Below are positions 63,041-64,000 of a stretch of DNA of 64,000 nucleotides, in pieces. The stretch comes from Siderastrea siderea. Taxonomy: Eukaryota > Cnidaria > Anthozoa > Scleractinia > Rhizangiidae. Position 1 is the stretch's first letter, and every line of letters begins with the position of its first letter. The translations under genes and the position numbers were made by a program. The notes under the pieces are model-generated. The model worked only from the letters and a program-made list of their open reading frames with translations, made no database searches and was not told where the DNA came from. The stretch lies in contig OZ034968.1 of assembly GCA_964030785.1 (NCBI GenBank), positions 58,810,299 through 58,874,298 of the forward strand, given 5' to 3'.

Positions 63041-63248
63041 TTAAAGCAACGTGCTCCTCTCCAATATCCACATGCATATTCTCCTCACTGTTCTCCGTAT
63101 ATTTCTTATGTTACTAGTTGAGAGAATTTGTTAAAACATTTCAGGCCCGGTGATCATTTACTTTATTCTCATGACCTGTATATTTGATCAAGTAGTGATA
63201 TTGTAAGGAGAAATTAGATGCTTGTCACCATGGGGGCTTCAAGGGTTA
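63041..63248 (+). mobile_element. TTAACCC MITE, copy 9
   Basis: Contains CATGCATATTCTCCTCACTG, GGTGATCATTTACTTTATTC, TGTAAGGAGAAATTAGATGC and right end GGGCTTCAAGGGTTAA. Confidence 0.8.
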
Positions 63249-63673
63249 AAACTATTGTCCACGTGCCACGTCGCATAGCTTGGAAATTGTCATCGCGGAA
63301 AATGCAAAAAGTGTTCATGGTGACCCCGAGGAAAGATACAGGTTAGCAACTTCTACTTTTGGTATCCCCGTTTGCAAGTATTTCTGGATACCTTAACTTG
63401 TTTCCCGACTCTGTTGAAAACATACTAAACCTAAAGTACCAAACAGAGTCAAGTTTGTTAGCTTTCACAAGCTTTTGAAGCAATCACAGCGCCTTTCTCA
63501 AGTGATAATTGATGCAATGAGTTATTTGTCACGTGAGCTCGGGTGGTCGGAGTCACGTGTCAAAATATCTCTGTACAGGGCCGGACGTTCGAAACCACGG
63601 TCGGGGCCTGGCACCGAATTTCGATAGCTTCCGGTATTATTCTTCTAAAATTGTTCTCTTCCCTCGCGAGTGA

Positions 63674-63817
63674 CTGCCTTTTCTGTTTTTAATTTGTGGC
63701 CTGTCTCTTTGAAGTGTAGTGTAGCTGTTGTGCATTCCAACACCACAAGAGCTACACTTTCCGCGGCTGGGGATCACCTCAAAGAGACAGGCCACAAATT
63801 AAAAACAGAAAAGGCAG
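63674..63817. mobile_element. 144-bp hairpin with 39-bp perfect arms
   Basis: Left arm 63674-63712 and right arm 63779-63817 are exact complements (CTGCCTTTTCTGTTTTTAAT at the outer end). The loop contains a second pair AGTGTAGCT / AGCTACACT. Confidence 0.85.
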
Positions 63818-64000
63818 AGAAACATGTTTGAGTTTTCAGACTGGCGCTGGCTCGCCATGTTTTCAGTTTGGACTAGTTAAGTTATAAGGTTTTGTGAGTG
63901 TTCAAATGAGACAAAGCCTCAAGTTGTTTATGTCGCCGTTGTGACAGAATTCAAATATTTGAAAAAGTGGTAGTGTTGTTATTGAACATTGTTTACTCCT

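Noticed and set aside
63585..63625. tRNA-like GTTCGAAACCAC box
   Set aside because: No matching A box or cloverleaf arms at the right spacing.

Overview
This window looks like nuclear DNA of an animal, most likely an anthozoan cnidarian such as a stony coral. The evidence is spliced genes with canonical GT/AG introns of 0.5-9.5 kb, an AT-rich background, many microsatellites, and dense small inverted-repeat transposons. I infer the group from gene content and from repeats that I remember as typical of corals. I could not run a database search.

Layout. (1) About 3.1-22.7 kb, + strand: the 3' ten coding exons of a DD3-3-family protein. They join in frame into 594 codons plus stop, and the 5' exon(s) lie upstream of the window. 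(2) 26.05-47.29 kb, - strand: a complete nine-exon ABCD1/ABCD2-type peroxisomal half ABC transporter of 730 residues. It is convergent with the DD3-3 gene, with 3.3 kb between the two stop codons. (3) 56.58-56.89 kb, + strand: an orphan terminal exon related to the last DD3-3 exon, with a good splice acceptor and a matching phase. It is either an alternative last exon or the remnant of a second DD3-3 gene. (4) 60.9-63.0 kb: weak evidence for the start of another spliced + strand gene.

The rest is introns and intergenic DNA full of mobile-element debris. Recognisable retroelements are two decayed LINE 3' fragments (about 1.57-2.23 and 54.85-55.79 kb) and a Penelope-like element with GIY-YIG endonuclease remains (15.5-16.7 kb), whose 3' end recurs at 43.5-43.8 kb. 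Non-autonomous DNA elements fall into two groups by target-site signature. One group has TAG...CTA termini and 9-bp target duplications (MULE-like: 15.4, 20.3 and 24.8 kb, with weaker copies at 19.9 and 60.5 kb). The other is flanked by TTAA (piggyBac-like: 35.25, 38.89 and 52.05 kb, plus a ~210-bp family with nine copies or fragments). One TTAA element is nested inside another, and its empty site survives 3.4 kb away. Two very long inverted repeats (6.9-8.7 and 57.0-58.3 kb) and three intronic clusters of diverged palindromic words (CATGAAA, GGATCC, CGATCG) are the least explained structures.

I see no functional link between the two host genes. ABCD1/2 proteins import very-long-chain acyl-CoA into peroxisomes, while DD3-3 proteins have no established function. 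Nothing here looks like an operon or a prokaryotic defence system.
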